Positions 12,011 through 23,809 of a DNA stretch of 64,000 nt are shown piece by piece. Source of the DNA: Gymnogyps californianus (lineage: Eukaryota; Chordata; Aves; Accipitriformes; Cathartidae). Location: positions 2,728,001 to 2,792,000 of the forward strand of contig NC_059486.1 in assembly GCF_018139145.2 (NCBI RefSeq), written 5' to 3'. How positions within the stretch are numbered: the stretch's first letter is position 1; each line of letters starts with the position of its first letter. The notes beneath the pieces were generated by a model. That model was not told the DNA's origin. It made no database searches and saw nothing but the letters and a program-made list of their open reading frames with translations. The translations under genes and the position numbers were made by a program.

Positions 12011-12377
12011 GCAGCTGAGAAGTTTCTCCTTTATTTAGAAAGGCAGGGCCAAGGAGATCTCCTCACATGCCGGGTTTAGGAGACATTCCTTGATGGAAAC
12101 AGGAGGATGAGGACAAGGGGGGAGAAAGGCAGAAAGAAGCAGCTCCTAGCCTTTCTTACAACTGGAGTGCGGTGAGATTTGCTGCTGCACTTGCTATAGA
12201 TACCAGTGTTAAAGACAGCAAGGTCCTGTTTGCTTCTTACCTGATGCTAAAGGAGTTAAGTGCATTGCACAGAGTCTGTTCTTGTAGCCAGATGGCATTT
12301 AGCGTGGGAACTGTTAAGGTTACCTAAGAATTGTAAATCTTACTAGGAATAGTAACTGTAACTACAGAATACTAACA

Positions 12378-12455
12378 ATGAGAGGCCCCGATCCTTCCAC
12401 TTGCTGTTTATTGACTTCAGAGGGTCACTTGGCATTCTCAGGATCCTGCCTCTCC
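12378..12455. repeat. Sauropsid-type palindromic repeat relic
   Basis: Begins GGCCCCGATCCTTCCACTT and ends TCTCAGGATCCTGCC, with a central ATTGACTTCAGAGGG. It resembles the bird/turtle/crocodile element 'GGCCCAATCCTGCAA...CATTGACTTCAATGGG...' with inverted ends. Arms are eroded. Probably a relic of a non-autonomous DNA transposon. Confidence 0.5.
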
Positions 12456-12459
12456 TGGC

Positions 12460-15400
12460 TAACCCATTTCTGGGGCTTGCTTGAGATAAAGGTGTAAATT
12501 TCTTGTGTGGCTTATCCAAACTTGGGTTTGTAGGCCTTTGCTTCAGCTCATTTTCAGACCAAAGAGGAGCAATTTACGGGAGTATGCTGCTAGGGCATGT
12601 TTCATTTCTGCTAACAGGTGTGTGACGAGAGGGAGAGGAGATGAAGCTCATTCCTTCTCAGAGTGAAAGTACTGGGAACAGTCACGGTTTGGACTTCCTG
12701 TGTTTCCTGAATGTAAATGACGGTGAAACTTTAAAGCTTTGTTTTGAACTGTTGCTGAGGTGGCACAGGCTGGCAAGGGAAGTAGTGAGGGTGAGGGAGC
12801 CTTGTCAGTACTGAACATAATCCCCCACCAGTGCTAGATGAGAGCGAGCATCTTTTCATGGCTTCAGCACATCTCATGTCCGCACCTCACAGATTGAGTA
12901 CTTCTTCCCTTCTTTGCACTCTACAATGGTGGTGGTTATTGGTCTCGTACTTCAGATTTAAAGTTTCTTTTTTAAGATGTTGTTTTATAAGATGTTTTAG
13001 AGCCCAGAGCACATAGAGGGAAGGACACGTACGCTGCTCTGAAGCAGGTATCTGTTGGCTGTTACTGTGAAGGAAACCATTAATCTATGAGAACACTGAA
13101 TTTGCCCGAAATCCCCATTTCACTTATCTCTTGATAGGCTTGTTCAAGTTTGGAACTAACCAAAGAGCAGGAGTATTAGTCATCTCAGATCAGTGACAGA
13201 TTTATTTAAGCAGACATGACCTGCCTAAGTACCTTATGGAATTTTAACTGAGCATTTCAGGCAGAGAGCAGTTGGGTTTAGGCCATAGCAAGTCAACCTC
13301 CCACTTCTGCTTTATTCCTTACAGTGCAAGGGTGGTTAGTAAGGAATCTGTGAAGTCCTAGGTTCCCCATGCAGTGGTCCTCACTGATAAAGAAAAGGTA
13401 GTTATTACAGGTGGGAGTAAGTGAACCAGAAGGCAGAAGGTCCTAGCAGTGTTCATTCTGGACTCGCATTATTTAGGGTAAGGATGGTTGGGGAAGAAGG
13501 ATAGAGAAAGGGAAGCAGATAAGTTAGAGGCCTCTGCTGCATGCACAGGAATTGGCACGGCTTCCTGTTGGCGAGTTTATGGGAATCATCCATGGTGCTG
13601 GGGGTACTCTGCAAATTTGGTGCAATGGGATTATGACCGTGCAGGTAGACAGAATGGTCTCTGCTGAGTAATTAGGAGACTCTAGCAACTTTTGCAGTAC
13701 TCTAATCTTTTCCTTGCTCAAGAATCCAGAGTTGCTGGCTTCAATTTAAAGTCTCCTCTTTGATGTTAGGCTTGCCTACTCTGCGTGATTGATCTGCAGT
13801 GTAGCACAAATCTATATTAAACTTGAAAATCCTTTCTATGTAGGCTCAGTATTTCTGTGTGAGGTATGGCTGGACACTCCATTAGGACTTGGGACCATTT
13901 GAGTAGTGGACTCTTCAAGTTACATGTAGGAAGTTACATGTAAAAGGCATAGGCAATTTTATAAAGCATCTGTCGAGCCAGTAAGTTATCCAATAACATC
14001 ACCTTTTTAAAGTCAATTATTTTTAACAACTGATTGATGTCCCATTTACTTGCAATAGCAATCTTGGTGCAATGCCTGTGCCATTCCTCAATAGTGCTTA
14101 TCCTGCCAATGTTCTCTGGATGGGTATGCAGCTTACATCGCAGCTTGCCTATGGCTACAGTCCATTATTTTGGTTTGGGGATTAGAGAAGAGCATCTGGG
14201 TGTTTATAACCATCATGGAAAAGGTTTGTATACGAATAGAATCAAAGGAAGCATTAGCTTTTGATTAGTCTCACACCACTGGTGGCTAGATTTATACAGG
14301 CTCAATTGTTACGGCCCAGTATTATGAGCCTCAGTCTAGTCCTTATCTCATTTGTTACTGCTGGTGCTGCCAAATGGAGTTCAGGGTTCCAGCCTGTGCC
14401 CTGCTTGTCAGTCCTCTGTGCCTGGGAGTGCTGTGTAGACTGCACACTGTTTAAGAACAGTGCCAGTGGTTTTGGAGGAATTTAATCCTCTCCTACTGAA
14501 ATGAAACAATGGGACATGGACTAGATTTTCATCTTAACTGTAGCCACTGATATGAAGTAGAAAAAGCTCAACAGACTTCCTCATAACCTTACCAGATTCA
14601 GGAAGAATGAATCCTAGGTCTGGGAACTTTTTTCTAAGTTTTGAAACAGGAAGAATCATATCCACAGTTTTCTTGTAGTGGGTACAGTCTCTATAGACAA
14701 AATCCTTCATCTAAGGTCAGTGAAACCCATTTTTAATCCAGTTCTGTTCTTTGACTTAGAGCAATTGTATAAGAAATTTCTGTCTGATTCCTTAAAATCC
14801 CTTCCTCTACTCAGCTGCTTTGTCAGACTGAGCAGAACAGCTGAGAATGACAGAGCCTGGAGACAAAGCTACCCTTTAGTCATTCCCAGCTTCTTACATG
14901 GTTTGTCCAGTCTCTCTCATAGACACAGAGAAGGAGCTCTTCAAAAGTAACTGAAGGCCTACAATCCTCTCATCACTCCTTTTTCAGTTTTAGATGAGCA
15001 ACGAATAAAGCAGGGAAGACTGAAGGTCATTTTTCTTGGTGGCAATTGGAGGTCAACCTGCTGGCCTACTTGCAGGTTTTTGCTTCTCATGAACCACACT
15101 ATTTCATCTGCAGTTAAACAAGAGATGTTTTTGTTGGAACGAATCTGCTGATGTTTGGGACTGATGGGGTATTTTCACTACCCAGCTTTTAGGTATCTAC
15201 CTTCATTGATAAGATTAGGAGACTAATCACAGATCCTGTGCTCCTGCTCTGAATGCTCTATAGAAGCCTGCCTGCCTCCCTCTTCTGTTGGCACAGAGAC
15301 TTTAAGGAGAAGTCCTTTCCCTAACTTAGATAACTGGGGTATAAAAAGGCAGGCAGTAAAAATATCCCTCAGTGCTACAAGCTCCTTTGCTTAGGGAGGA

Positions 15401-15640
15401 CTGTAAAGATCCTCGTGCACTGGTGCGTTGCAATGGTCAAGAAGGTGGTTTCGTTTTTTTTTCCAGGAGCAATTTCTCTCTCTTAGTTTATATTAAGCAT
15501 GGTGGAGTATACAGCTTATTGATAATATCACATTTTTCTGGTCTAGTCACACATTGAAAATATTTACAAAGACATCTCTCATCTTCTATTTTTAGACACC
15601 TGATATAGGACGAACATATTGCTCTTCAAAGCAATCCTCA
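12460..15640. other. Non-coding stretch, nothing else seen
   Basis: No gene supported. A 12-bp direct repeat AAGTTACATGTA at 13917-13928 recurs at 13931-13942 (14-bp period). Otherwise it is unremarkable, repeat-poor sequence. Confidence 0.6.
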
Positions 15641-15649
15641 TCTCTTTAC

Positions 15650-15725
15650 AGAACTGTAGAATAATTCAAGTTGGAAGGGACATTTGGAGGTCATGTGATC
15701 CAAGCCCTGCTCAAAGCAGAGGGGG
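15650..15725 (-). mobile_element. CR1 LINE 3' fragment
   Basis: The plus strand reads TAGAATAATTCAAGTTGGAA, then GGGACATTTGGAGGTCATGT, then GATCCAAGCCCTGCTCAAAGCAG. This is the reverse complement of the well-known avian CR1 3' end ('...CTGCTTTGAGCAGGG...GGACTAGATGACCTCC...GTCCCTTCCAACCTAAATGATTCTA'). The element therefore lies on the minus strand with its 3' terminus at about 15650. It is the clearest avian marker in the window. Sequence to about 15940 may be a more diverged continuation, but the match fades after 15725. Confidence 0.8.
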
Positions 15726-16957
15726 ATGGCAGTTCAGGATCCTGCTATCCATTCTTAATCCCATACAACAAAGAACTGGCTCTTCCCATGAAGGTTTTCA
15801 AGAGTCAGAACTGCTGCAGTCCTGCCACCCCTCCCTGCTGGAGTGGCCTTTCTGTGGTAACTGTGGCAAAAGAAGACTGCCTGACCTCTGTGTTAGAATA
15901 GAGGTGGACTGGGTTTGCTGTCGGTGTCTCAAAATTGCAAATTAATTTCACCCACCCAAGTGGAAAACTGCATCGTTATGGTGCTGTATATGTTAAAAAG
16001 TGGTTATCACAGTAATAATAGGATGAGAAAACTAAGATTTTTCATTAGGAATAAAAGAATGGTAATGGGAAGTATAGGTTCCCTGTTGAAATGGTTATCC
16101 ATGTTCAAAACTAGAGTGGAATTTAAACTTGTTTTTTAGGGTTCTGAAATTTCTGGATGATTTTTTCCATTTTAATTTGTAGTTAGGAATAGAACCAGAA
16201 AGACCAAGGTACCTCACAATTTCTTCTAGCATCTGGAGTTGTGAGCAGAAGTAAAAACGTACAAGATAATAATTTCCTCAAAGGTTTGGAGCCCAGTTTT
16301 GCAGTTAGGAGGTTTGCTTCAGTTTCCAGTTAGACAACAGTCATGAGTGCTTACTTGGGTCAAATACAGGGCCCAGGTTTGCAGAGAGATCTGTGTGAGT
16401 GGGGCCCTGTAAAGGCAGAATTGGGGTCTTGAAGATTTTCGCTTCCTCATGTTGCACTTGTTGCTCCATGGAGTCCAAGGCGGGGGGAGAATCATTGCCT
16501 TTGCCTTCCCTCATAAGAGAAAAGAGTTTTTCACTGAATGTGATCATAGGTCTTGAGAATGTCCCTTCATCTTTGAGGGGGTGAAGATATCACCAAAGAG
16601 AAACACTGGCCTTTTCATCCAAAAGTGAGCTCTTCTACAAGAAAATGGATCACATTTATGTTTGCAGAGGCTGCATTTTGCCTTGAATAAGCTGGCTAAA
16701 ACTTGGAGTTGAAATCCATGAAATACTTTCATTTGGGTAGAGTGAGATTCTTTTTAAACCAATTTTGCCAGTAGTGAGAGCTGTAAATTTAATATGACAT
16801 AATGCACTGTCAGCTGTAGATGTTTGAAAGCATATGGGGAGGAAGGAGTTAAGGAATCTGCTCTATGAGCCATCCACAGCAGGGAATGACCCAGTTTAAA
16901 AGGGTTAACAGTATTTGGTTTTTCAGAACTATTTGTTATATCAAGTTAGTGCAGCAA

Positions 16958-16972
16958 AGGTCACACAGGTCA
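16958..16972 (+). promoter_or_regulatory. DR3 nuclear-receptor direct repeat
   Basis: Two perfect AGGTCA half-sites (16958-16963 and 16967-16972) are separated by three bases, CAC. AGGTCA direct repeats with 3-bp spacing are the classic vitamin D receptor/RXR arrangement. Occupancy cannot be judged from sequence, and nothing nearby identifies a promoter. Confidence 0.5.
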
Positions 16973-17301
16973 CTGTGCCTCCCCCTTCCCTTTCCATTCC
17001 CAGCCCCTACCCCGTTCCTTGTTTCTTCTCTAATCTGATGACCTCAGACACAGCTCTTTCCTTATGATGTTCTTGACAGCATCTTCAGACAATATGCAGC
17101 TCGACGCCAGTTGTCTTTCCCTTTTCCTCCTGTCCCTCAGGAGAAAACCTTGGATGCTAAAAGGCACTTTGTGCAGTGGGGAAAAGCCTCAGCAATTTGT
17201 TCCGTGGTTTTCGGACAAGAGTAGCTCAGAAAACAGTTTTCCTTGTATGTGCACTCCTAGCATGACTGTCTTTCCTTCCTGGTGTGTATTTGTTTCTTTC
17301 T

Positions 17302-17357
17302 GGTTTGGTTTTTTTGTTTGTTTGTTTGCTTGTTTTGTGTTTGTTTGTTTGTTTTTT
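17302..17357. repeat. GTTT-rich microsatellite
   Basis: An imperfect (GTTT)n array interrupted by GCTTGTTTTGTG. Simple repeat. Confidence 0.9.
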
Positions 17358-18949
17358 AGAGAGTGCGTGTGTGATTAAAAGCCTTCTGTAAATCCTAATT
17401 TATCCGCTGTACCTTCTGGTGTCTTTCGTTGTGGTGTTGCTGAGTGTCTTGCAGAAGTTCTGAGCAAATGCTTTTTTGGGAGTACGAGTTAACATGTTAC
17501 TACTTGCAAATAGTAAGAGGAAGTTTTGGCTGGAATTTGCACATGGGTTTAGTAACCAAATGAGGTCAGATTTGCTATTGTGACTGTGAGAGTTAAGTAC
17601 AGAAAATGTTGTTGAGAAGATTCTCATCCTCATCCCTCCCCTCTGACCTTCTTCCAGTCGAAGCTTCTCTTACATTTTTGCCAGTGTATTTTTATGACCA
17701 ACTTTCGAAGGTGCTGAAGGTCCACAGAAAGTGGACTCCTGAAAGTGAAGGACAACTTCAGGTGCTTGGTGTCTCTTGAAAATCAGGCTTAGAATCAGGT
17801 GATAACTATCATGCTCGTATATTTTTTTGGTCTTACCAGTGTCACTGTGTTAACCTTCTGTCACACCATCAACAAGGAATAGAATACAAAACACCCTACC
17901 TGACAGGAAGTCAGGAAAGGTCTCATTTTCCTGGTTCCTCAGTTGCTTGTGTTTTACTGTGTTTTGCATTCTTCTGCACCTGTGCCTCTTTTGACATCCA
18001 GTCAGCTGATTTTTTTTTTAAGACTGTTCCTTGCTTCTCATTTTATTCTGTTGCTCATTATGCAGCCAGAGCTAGGGGAGTTACACATGCTCTTAGGGGA
18101 TAAAATTAGTAAGAGTGTAATGGACCGTTTTTCTTCCTTTGCTATGGTTTGACCTGGTTTCTGAGGAGTGTGCTTGGGTTTTTTTGAGGGGGGATATTCT
18201 AGTCCTGAATGTGCTTAATCTCCTGAGGGAAATGAATGACCACCAAAAAGCTACTGCTGGTAATGTTAAAGCTGTTTCTTGCAGCCTTCCCAGGGCTGGG
18301 TAGCTGCCAGACCTCAGTATTTTTAACAGAGCTGAGGGATCAGTGAGAAAAAATGCCTGTGCATATTTGCTTGAATTCAAGAGCAAATTGCAACTTGAGC
18401 ATGCTTGTGTGGCTTGCATTTGCTTCCTGGTCATGTTCAAGTACGTAAGTGCTACTAGTGTGAATATTAATTAGAAAGCAAAGTTTAAGGCTGTGTCTTC
18501 TGTTAGAACATTTTTTGTACTACACTCCAAGAAAATCCAAGATTTTTAGTTCAGTCACCACAAATTGATATATCTGGAGAGTAGACCTTTATATTCAAAG
18601 TTTCATCTATCTGGCAAAAGCAAAGTTGAAGTAATACGTTTCATTGTCATTTTTTTCAATTCACAACTTGCTTCTCTGTTGATAAGTTACAAACTCCATT
18701 TCCCGGTAGTATGACCACCTGACACTGGGTAGCAATCGAAATGATTGTTGAGTTGCATGCTTTGCTGGATAAATCAGAAAAAATGGCAATGTTTTGCATA
18801 TAGTTTATGTGGTAAGCTGTTTATTCGACTCTTAATAGTGAGCATGATGCAAGACAGTTACAAGTGCCTGACAGCAAATGTGATAACTAGAATACTTGGT
18901 TTTCCCAAAAGACTGTGAGGGTATAATACATGTAGTGTGAGAGGGCTCT

Positions 18950-19110
18950 GTTCAGATACCGTGTTCAGGCAAATCTGAGTTCTGCTTTCAGCTTTGACAT
19001 TAACTCTGTCTTTAAACAAGTTAGCTAGCATTCCTACCTCAGTTTCCCTATGAATGAGCTGGAGATTGTACTGTGTACTCATCTACCTCACAGAGATACT
19101 GTTTCTTCTT
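18950..19110 (+). mobile_element. MIR-type SINE remnant
   Basis: Ordered matches to plus-strand MIR: GAGTTCTGCTTTCAGCTTTGACATTAACTC near 18978, then TTTAAACAAGTTAGCTAGC, then CTCAGTTTCCCTATGAATGA near 19038, then CATCTACCTCACAGAGATACTG near 19080. MIR reads '...CAAGTCACTTAACC...CTCAGTTTCCTCATCTGTAA...TACCTACCTCACAGGGTTG'. One of the best MIR copies in the window. Confidence 0.75.
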
Positions 19111-19323
19111 TTTATATTATAGCAATTTATGAATGTTTGGTGACCAACCACAACAAAAAGGCTTTGAAGTCAGAAAATTTTTGGCTAATGGACTTCTTTA
19201 GCTGAGCAACTGTTGAACACGTTGGAAGAAAATGTGTTTAAGTTTCACCTTCTTTAACCTTAGGTGGAACATTCCTAACGTTTCACATGACCCAGGATAG
19301 TATAGGTATTGAAGCCAATATCC

Positions 19324-19416
19324 GCATGTTTCAGATCTTTGTTCTGGATTCTCTGGGAGGATTTCAGATCTTTGTTCCAGGGTCTGCCCAGATGTTTCAG
19401 GATTCTGGGGAGTCAT
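19324..19416. repeat. 33-bp-period minisatellite, about 2.7 copies
   Basis: The unit start TTTCAGATCTTTGTTC occurs at 19329 and again at 19362. A third, degenerate start TTTCAG follows at 19395, giving a constant 33-bp period. Because 33 is a multiple of three, open frames persist through it on both strands and read as 11-residue repeats (plus-strand phrase MFQIFVLDSLG then GFQIFVPGSAQ). This explains the open frames without invoking a gene. Confidence 0.85.
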
Positions 19417-19580
19417 GGAGTTGCTGTGTCATTTATTACGCAATTCTCTTTGCATCTCACCATTGGCCTCAGGACTACAGGTTTTTGGAAGCACAAATGT
19501 GGCGGAGAAAGGGAGTATCTGGAGGAATGAAACCCTTTCAAGTTTTTTGGGTGTTTTTGTTGTTTGTTTGTTTTCCCCTT

Positions 19581-19594
19581 AAAAAAAAAAAAAA
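19581..19594. repeat. A14 homopolymer
   Basis: A run of 14 A following a GTTT-rich patch. Simple repeat. Confidence 0.9.
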
Positions 19595-19914
19595 GGCAAG
19601 ACACTCTTCCATCATTGCAGCAGCATTCTTACCCACCAAGTCATCCAGCTCAAAGAACAGTATAGTAACAGGGAAATTTCAAATAAGAGAAAGATGTATA
19701 CAGTTTCTGTAGCAGGGAGGAAAGCATCAAAACAGGAATGGAAATTGGCAGGAGGAGCTCTGAAAGGCCAAAAGTTTCCAGCTCAGAAAGACAGTGAGAG
19801 AGGAAGTCAGTGAGTGCAAAAGGATTCCCTCTCTCCCCACCTCTCGGCCCCCACCCTCTGTCCTTCCTCCACACCCCACCCGGGGAGATGGGAGAAGAAA
19901 CTTGGCAAGCCATC

Positions 19915-20580
19915 TTGTCGCCAATCAATCTGTGGTGTAACAATTAGCACTTAAGCAGCACTCACGCTAAACACAGGCTCAGAAAACACTTAAAAAGGAA
20001 AAGGAAAAAAAAAAACCAAAACCCCAACACAACAACAACAGGGGAAAGCTGGAACAGATCAATGCCATGCCGAACAGGAGGCACCTAATACCCCATTATT
20101 GACGAGGACGATAGCGCTTTAAGTGTGTGCTCTCCATGCCGAGCAATTAGCCAGCAGGACCACTGCAGTGAAGGCAACTCCACCACAAGAACGCACCCCC
20201 CCTGCTGCCCACCACTTCCCCCAAGAGGTGTTTGATGACAGCTTCATTTGTTAGCGTGATTCCAATAGCTGGCGGCGCCGGCATCCTTTCCATTACGGAA
20301 GAGAGTGCGAGGGGAGGCTGGGCAGTAGGTCTTCTCCCCCCGCTCCCCCTGGCCTGTGGTAACAGAATACAGTAGACACGGAGTCTGTCTGTGCACTGGC
20401 TAAATTGATTGTAATGGGTTTCATAACATGGTGAAAGAGCCGACTGTTTTCTCGCCTCTAAGAAAGGCTAGAGGAAGGAGGAAGTGACTCCAGCGGCTGC
20501 GGCACAGTGGATGAAAGTAAACTTTTGTTTAGTAAAGACCAGCCAACTGCAGACTGTCTCTGGCCTTTCAGCTAGCTCTC
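19915..20580. promoter_or_regulatory. Long conserved-element-like island (putative)
   Basis: The richest regulatory-looking block. It has many short homeodomain-compatible cores (AACAATTAGCAC near 19940, CGAGCAATTAGCCAGC near 20139, AAATTGATTGTAATGG near 20402) and a paired forkhead-like phrase GTAAACTTTTGTTTAGTAAA near 20517. There are more CpGs than elsewhere (for example GACGAGGACGATAGCG near 20101 and GGCGGCGCCGGC near 20271), though too few for an island. No recognisable interspersed repeat apart from an A/C-rich patch at 20000-20040. Conservation is untested. Confidence 0.4.
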
Positions 20581-20589
20581 AGCAACACT

Positions 20590-23460
20590 GTTTTTTAGAA
20601 GAAAGGAGAGAGGGTAGAAAACAAACTGTCAGCTTCCTGCTTTGGCTTGTGCTCTCATAATAACCCTGCTGTCTGGCTGCACTTCCCAGAAGCACGCTGG
20701 AAACCTCTTAATGGCATGGAGTCTGTTTTCTGAAGGTGCCTATGGGCTAAGGCTTTCAAAGGGAATTCATGCACATGTAGAGTAGGGCATATGTGCTTTT
20801 AAATGCTTGGCTAGGCTGGGGCTTACCTCAAAAAGGTGTGCCTAGCTCCCGTAATAGGAGAAGCTAGGGCCAAGCCTAGAGAGGATATGGCCTTCTGAAG
20901 CATATCCAAACAGCATCTGTTATTGATAAACTGGTGTTTATATGGAAGCACAAGAGCCATCCTGAGACCTCCCAAGTGGAGAGACTCCCAGGTTAGACTG
21001 TATCTGTGCAGTCAGATAAAACAATCAATCAGTCAGTCATACCGGTTTGTCATAGCAGACACAGCAGGTGCCATCAGGGACTTCAGATGCACACTCTGCT
21101 TTTCTCAGTTGTGCTGAAGCCTGTCCTGCTAATCTTCACTGTATTGTTGCCTAAGCCAGCTGGGATCTGCCTAAGGAAAACAGTGTTGGGAGCTGCCCAG
21201 GGTAACCTGGCCACTTTCTATCCTAGGAGAATCATTGTGTCGTATCTGAGCAGCCTTTGTCAACGAAGTAGAACAGATGACAAGCAGATGTTCAGGCTTT
21301 TCTGGGAGGTAGTATATGTTGTAATAGCTCTGTACGGAAACCTGTTCTGTTCAGCTCACATGGGCCATCCCCACATCAGCATGTAGTGTTGGGGTAGCAG
21401 AGGCTGATCTCTTCAATTGCTCATTGCTAGAGAGATGCTTTGGTTCCCTCTTTTCTTTCCATGGAATGAGTTTTTTAGAGATACCACAGACTGATAGATA
21501 CCACAAAAGGTGAGGAGGCCCAGACACCTCATGTGTGGGCACTGCCATATTTTTAGGGAAGAGGAAAAGAATTTAAGTTCGACATCACAGTGGTGTCACT
21601 CAGGTTGCAGGTGGTTACACACCTTCAGACCCTTGCCTGGTTCAGAAAATATATTTATTCTCAAAGTTAGATCTTGTGAGTAAAGAAAGGGGGCTGAAAA
21701 GTACAACTTCCTGTGCCACTGTAACCAGAAGCTGCTGTTTGCTTCTGACCAGGAGGCTTTAAGATGATGCCAGATGGGGCCATTAAAGCTGTGCAAACAA
21801 TAAGGAGCACATAGGGGAGGCTGTTAATGGGTTTCTTTTGGAAGCATCAGCTGGAGCTGCTGAATGGGGCACATGACCTATTAAAAAAAGCCACTTGAGA
21901 AATCTGTATGCCTGCTGAAGTGATGGGATTTTTTTACCCTCCCTGTTTATGCCAACCCACTAAGGATCTGACATGCTGGATGCTCACACACTTGTGTTTG
22001 CAGCTTTGCTCACTTGCCAATATGCTTTATGGCTTGTGCTATAAAGCACTGAGATCAATGGGCTGGATGAAGCGGCCCAACCACATCGTTCTGAACAGAG
22101 AGGAAGCCACGTTTAAGGAGATGGCTTCCATAGAAATGTTTGATTACCGCTTCTGGGAAGGGGGAGCCTACTTTTAGTGCAGTTTCTTTCTGTGGTTACA
22201 AACCGATATTTTGCATGGAAAGCAAGCAGCACAGTTAGAGATGGCTAGCAGAAGACTTGTGAGCGCATAAGTTCTTAGGCCTTGAGTTCTGGTGTGGGGC
22301 TTATGTGATGCAGAGATTGTGGTATAGCTTGGCAAAGCTATGAGTTTCAGCTCACATGATGATCAGCTACTGATACACTTTGTGCCATATGAAGGGAAAT
22401 GCCTCTACCTGCAGTGGCCAATGAAAAAATTATGTGATGGAGAAGTGATGTTAAAAAAGGAAATACGGATATGCTCCTTAGCAGTGGATCCAGATCTTAA
22501 ATTGCTCCATACTGTGAAGGTATTTTCAGTCTATCTTTTTTGGCAGAATACTTCAACATCCTGGCTTGAATTTGAACACAGGGAGCTGTGTTCATTATCT
22601 CAAAGACAGTTAGCTAAAGAGTGTGCATGACAGAACTGTATTCAACAGTTTCAGTGAAGAATTGTTCCTTTAATCATAGCAAAAAACATATCTCAAGTAG
22701 CTATGGTTTTATAGCTGCCCGTGTAGATGTGATCACTCTTGTTCAGTTCATTCATATGCCTGCAAGCTCCTCTAAGTTCCCGCATGGAAGGGTTGCAGAG
22801 CTGGCCCTCTGTGCCCCAGCCACTGGAGACTCTGTATCTGACAGTGCTTTTTGAAGTTAAGTGTGCAAAATGAGAGTACAAAAGCCTTACCACTGCAGCT
22901 CACTGTACATAGGTATAAGCGCGCTCACAAGACGCAGGGGAGAATCAATTCTGTGGTGTGCACTGTGTGTTACTTCATTGGATTGGGTTTCAAAGAGGGG
23001 AATTTTCTGAGAAAACGTAGAACACTAATTTCTTGATTGAAAGTTGACTCACTCTGCTTGATTCTTTGCTATTTGAAGCAGAGACTTAGGATTTTACTAT
23101 GGGCAGGTCAGTCATCTTACAGTGCAGTACATCACCGTTCAAACAAGATGGAAACTGCAGTAGAATGGTTGAGTCTTCATTCCCTATAGGGATGCAAGGC
23201 TTGTTCTCTTCATATGACTCACTCCTGAATGGTGCTATTGTATTTATTTCATAAATGGTACAGTGTAAAGGTGTTGATAAGATCTTTCTGAGATAAAGGA
23301 AATGAGAATAGAGCAGGCGCTGGAGAACACCTTTAGGAAAAGCATGAGATGAAACATCACATTTATGTTTATCTGTGCTAATAGTGAACAATAATAGAAT
23401 AACCATGGGAAAGGATGAGTGTTGGTTACCAGGGACCAGCAAGGGCAGGACTGTTCCATA
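20590..23460. other. Non-coding stretch
   Basis: No gene supported. The frame 21908-22177 ends in a protein-like phrase (WMKRPNHIVLNREEATFKEM) but has no homologue I recognise and no splice context. A possible MIR 3' tail lies within it and is listed separately. Otherwise featureless. Confidence 0.55.
22035..22085 (+). repeat. Possible MIR 3' tail trace
   Basis: GCTATAAAGCACTGAGATCAATGG followed by GCTGGATGAAGCGG resembles the MIR 3' region 'GTAAAGCGCTTTGAGATCCTTGGATGAAAGGCGC'. Short and weak. Confidence 0.3.
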
Positions 23461-23489
23461 GGGGAAAATGAGCTGGGAGGTGAGGGCGA

Positions 23490-23800
23490 CCATACAACAG
23501 GCAGAGACAGTGACCTCACCGACCAGGGTGCAGTCCCACAGTACTAGAGGACTGGTGACAGGATTGGTAACATTAACGCCTTCCGTTCACAGTCTAATTT
23601 GCACAGTCAGACAAACGCAAGGTGATGAGTCACGTCTGAGGTCAAACCAGGAAGTCCAGCCAGTGAATCAGGATCAACAAAGGTCAGGCAGGACACAAGT
23701 ATTTCTGTGTCACAGCTCAGGCAGGAACTGGGGGCCTGAGCTTAAATGGAGCTCCAGGACCAAGGAGCAGAGGTACCTGGGCAGAGTTCCCAAGTGAGGC
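23490..23800. other. Region of degenerate AGGTCA/CAGGAA-type repeats
   Basis: The segment has unusual texture: repeated imperfect GAGGTCAAACCAGGAAGTCC, AAAGGTCAGGCAGGACAC, and CTCAGGCAGGAACTGGGGGCC type phrases, with TGATGAGTCACGTC (AP-1/CRE-like) near 23624. Similar GGTCA/CAGG-rich sequences occur in some sauropsid repeats, but I cannot assign a family. The 109-codon frame across it has no recognisable domain. Confidence 0.35.
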
Positions 23801-23809
23801 TGTCCAGGG

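Larger units (their letters stand above)
15730..18945. other. Non-coding stretch
   Basis: No gene supported. It contains the DR3 motif near 16.96 kb and the GTTT microsatellite near 17.3 kb, listed separately, and a C/T-rich patch at about 16980-17020. The rest shows no recognisable repeat. Confidence 0.6.

Noticed and set aside
19287..19712. 141-codon plus-strand frame with 11-residue repeats
   Set aside because: Explained by a 33-bp minisatellite and by an A14 run translated as poly-Lys.
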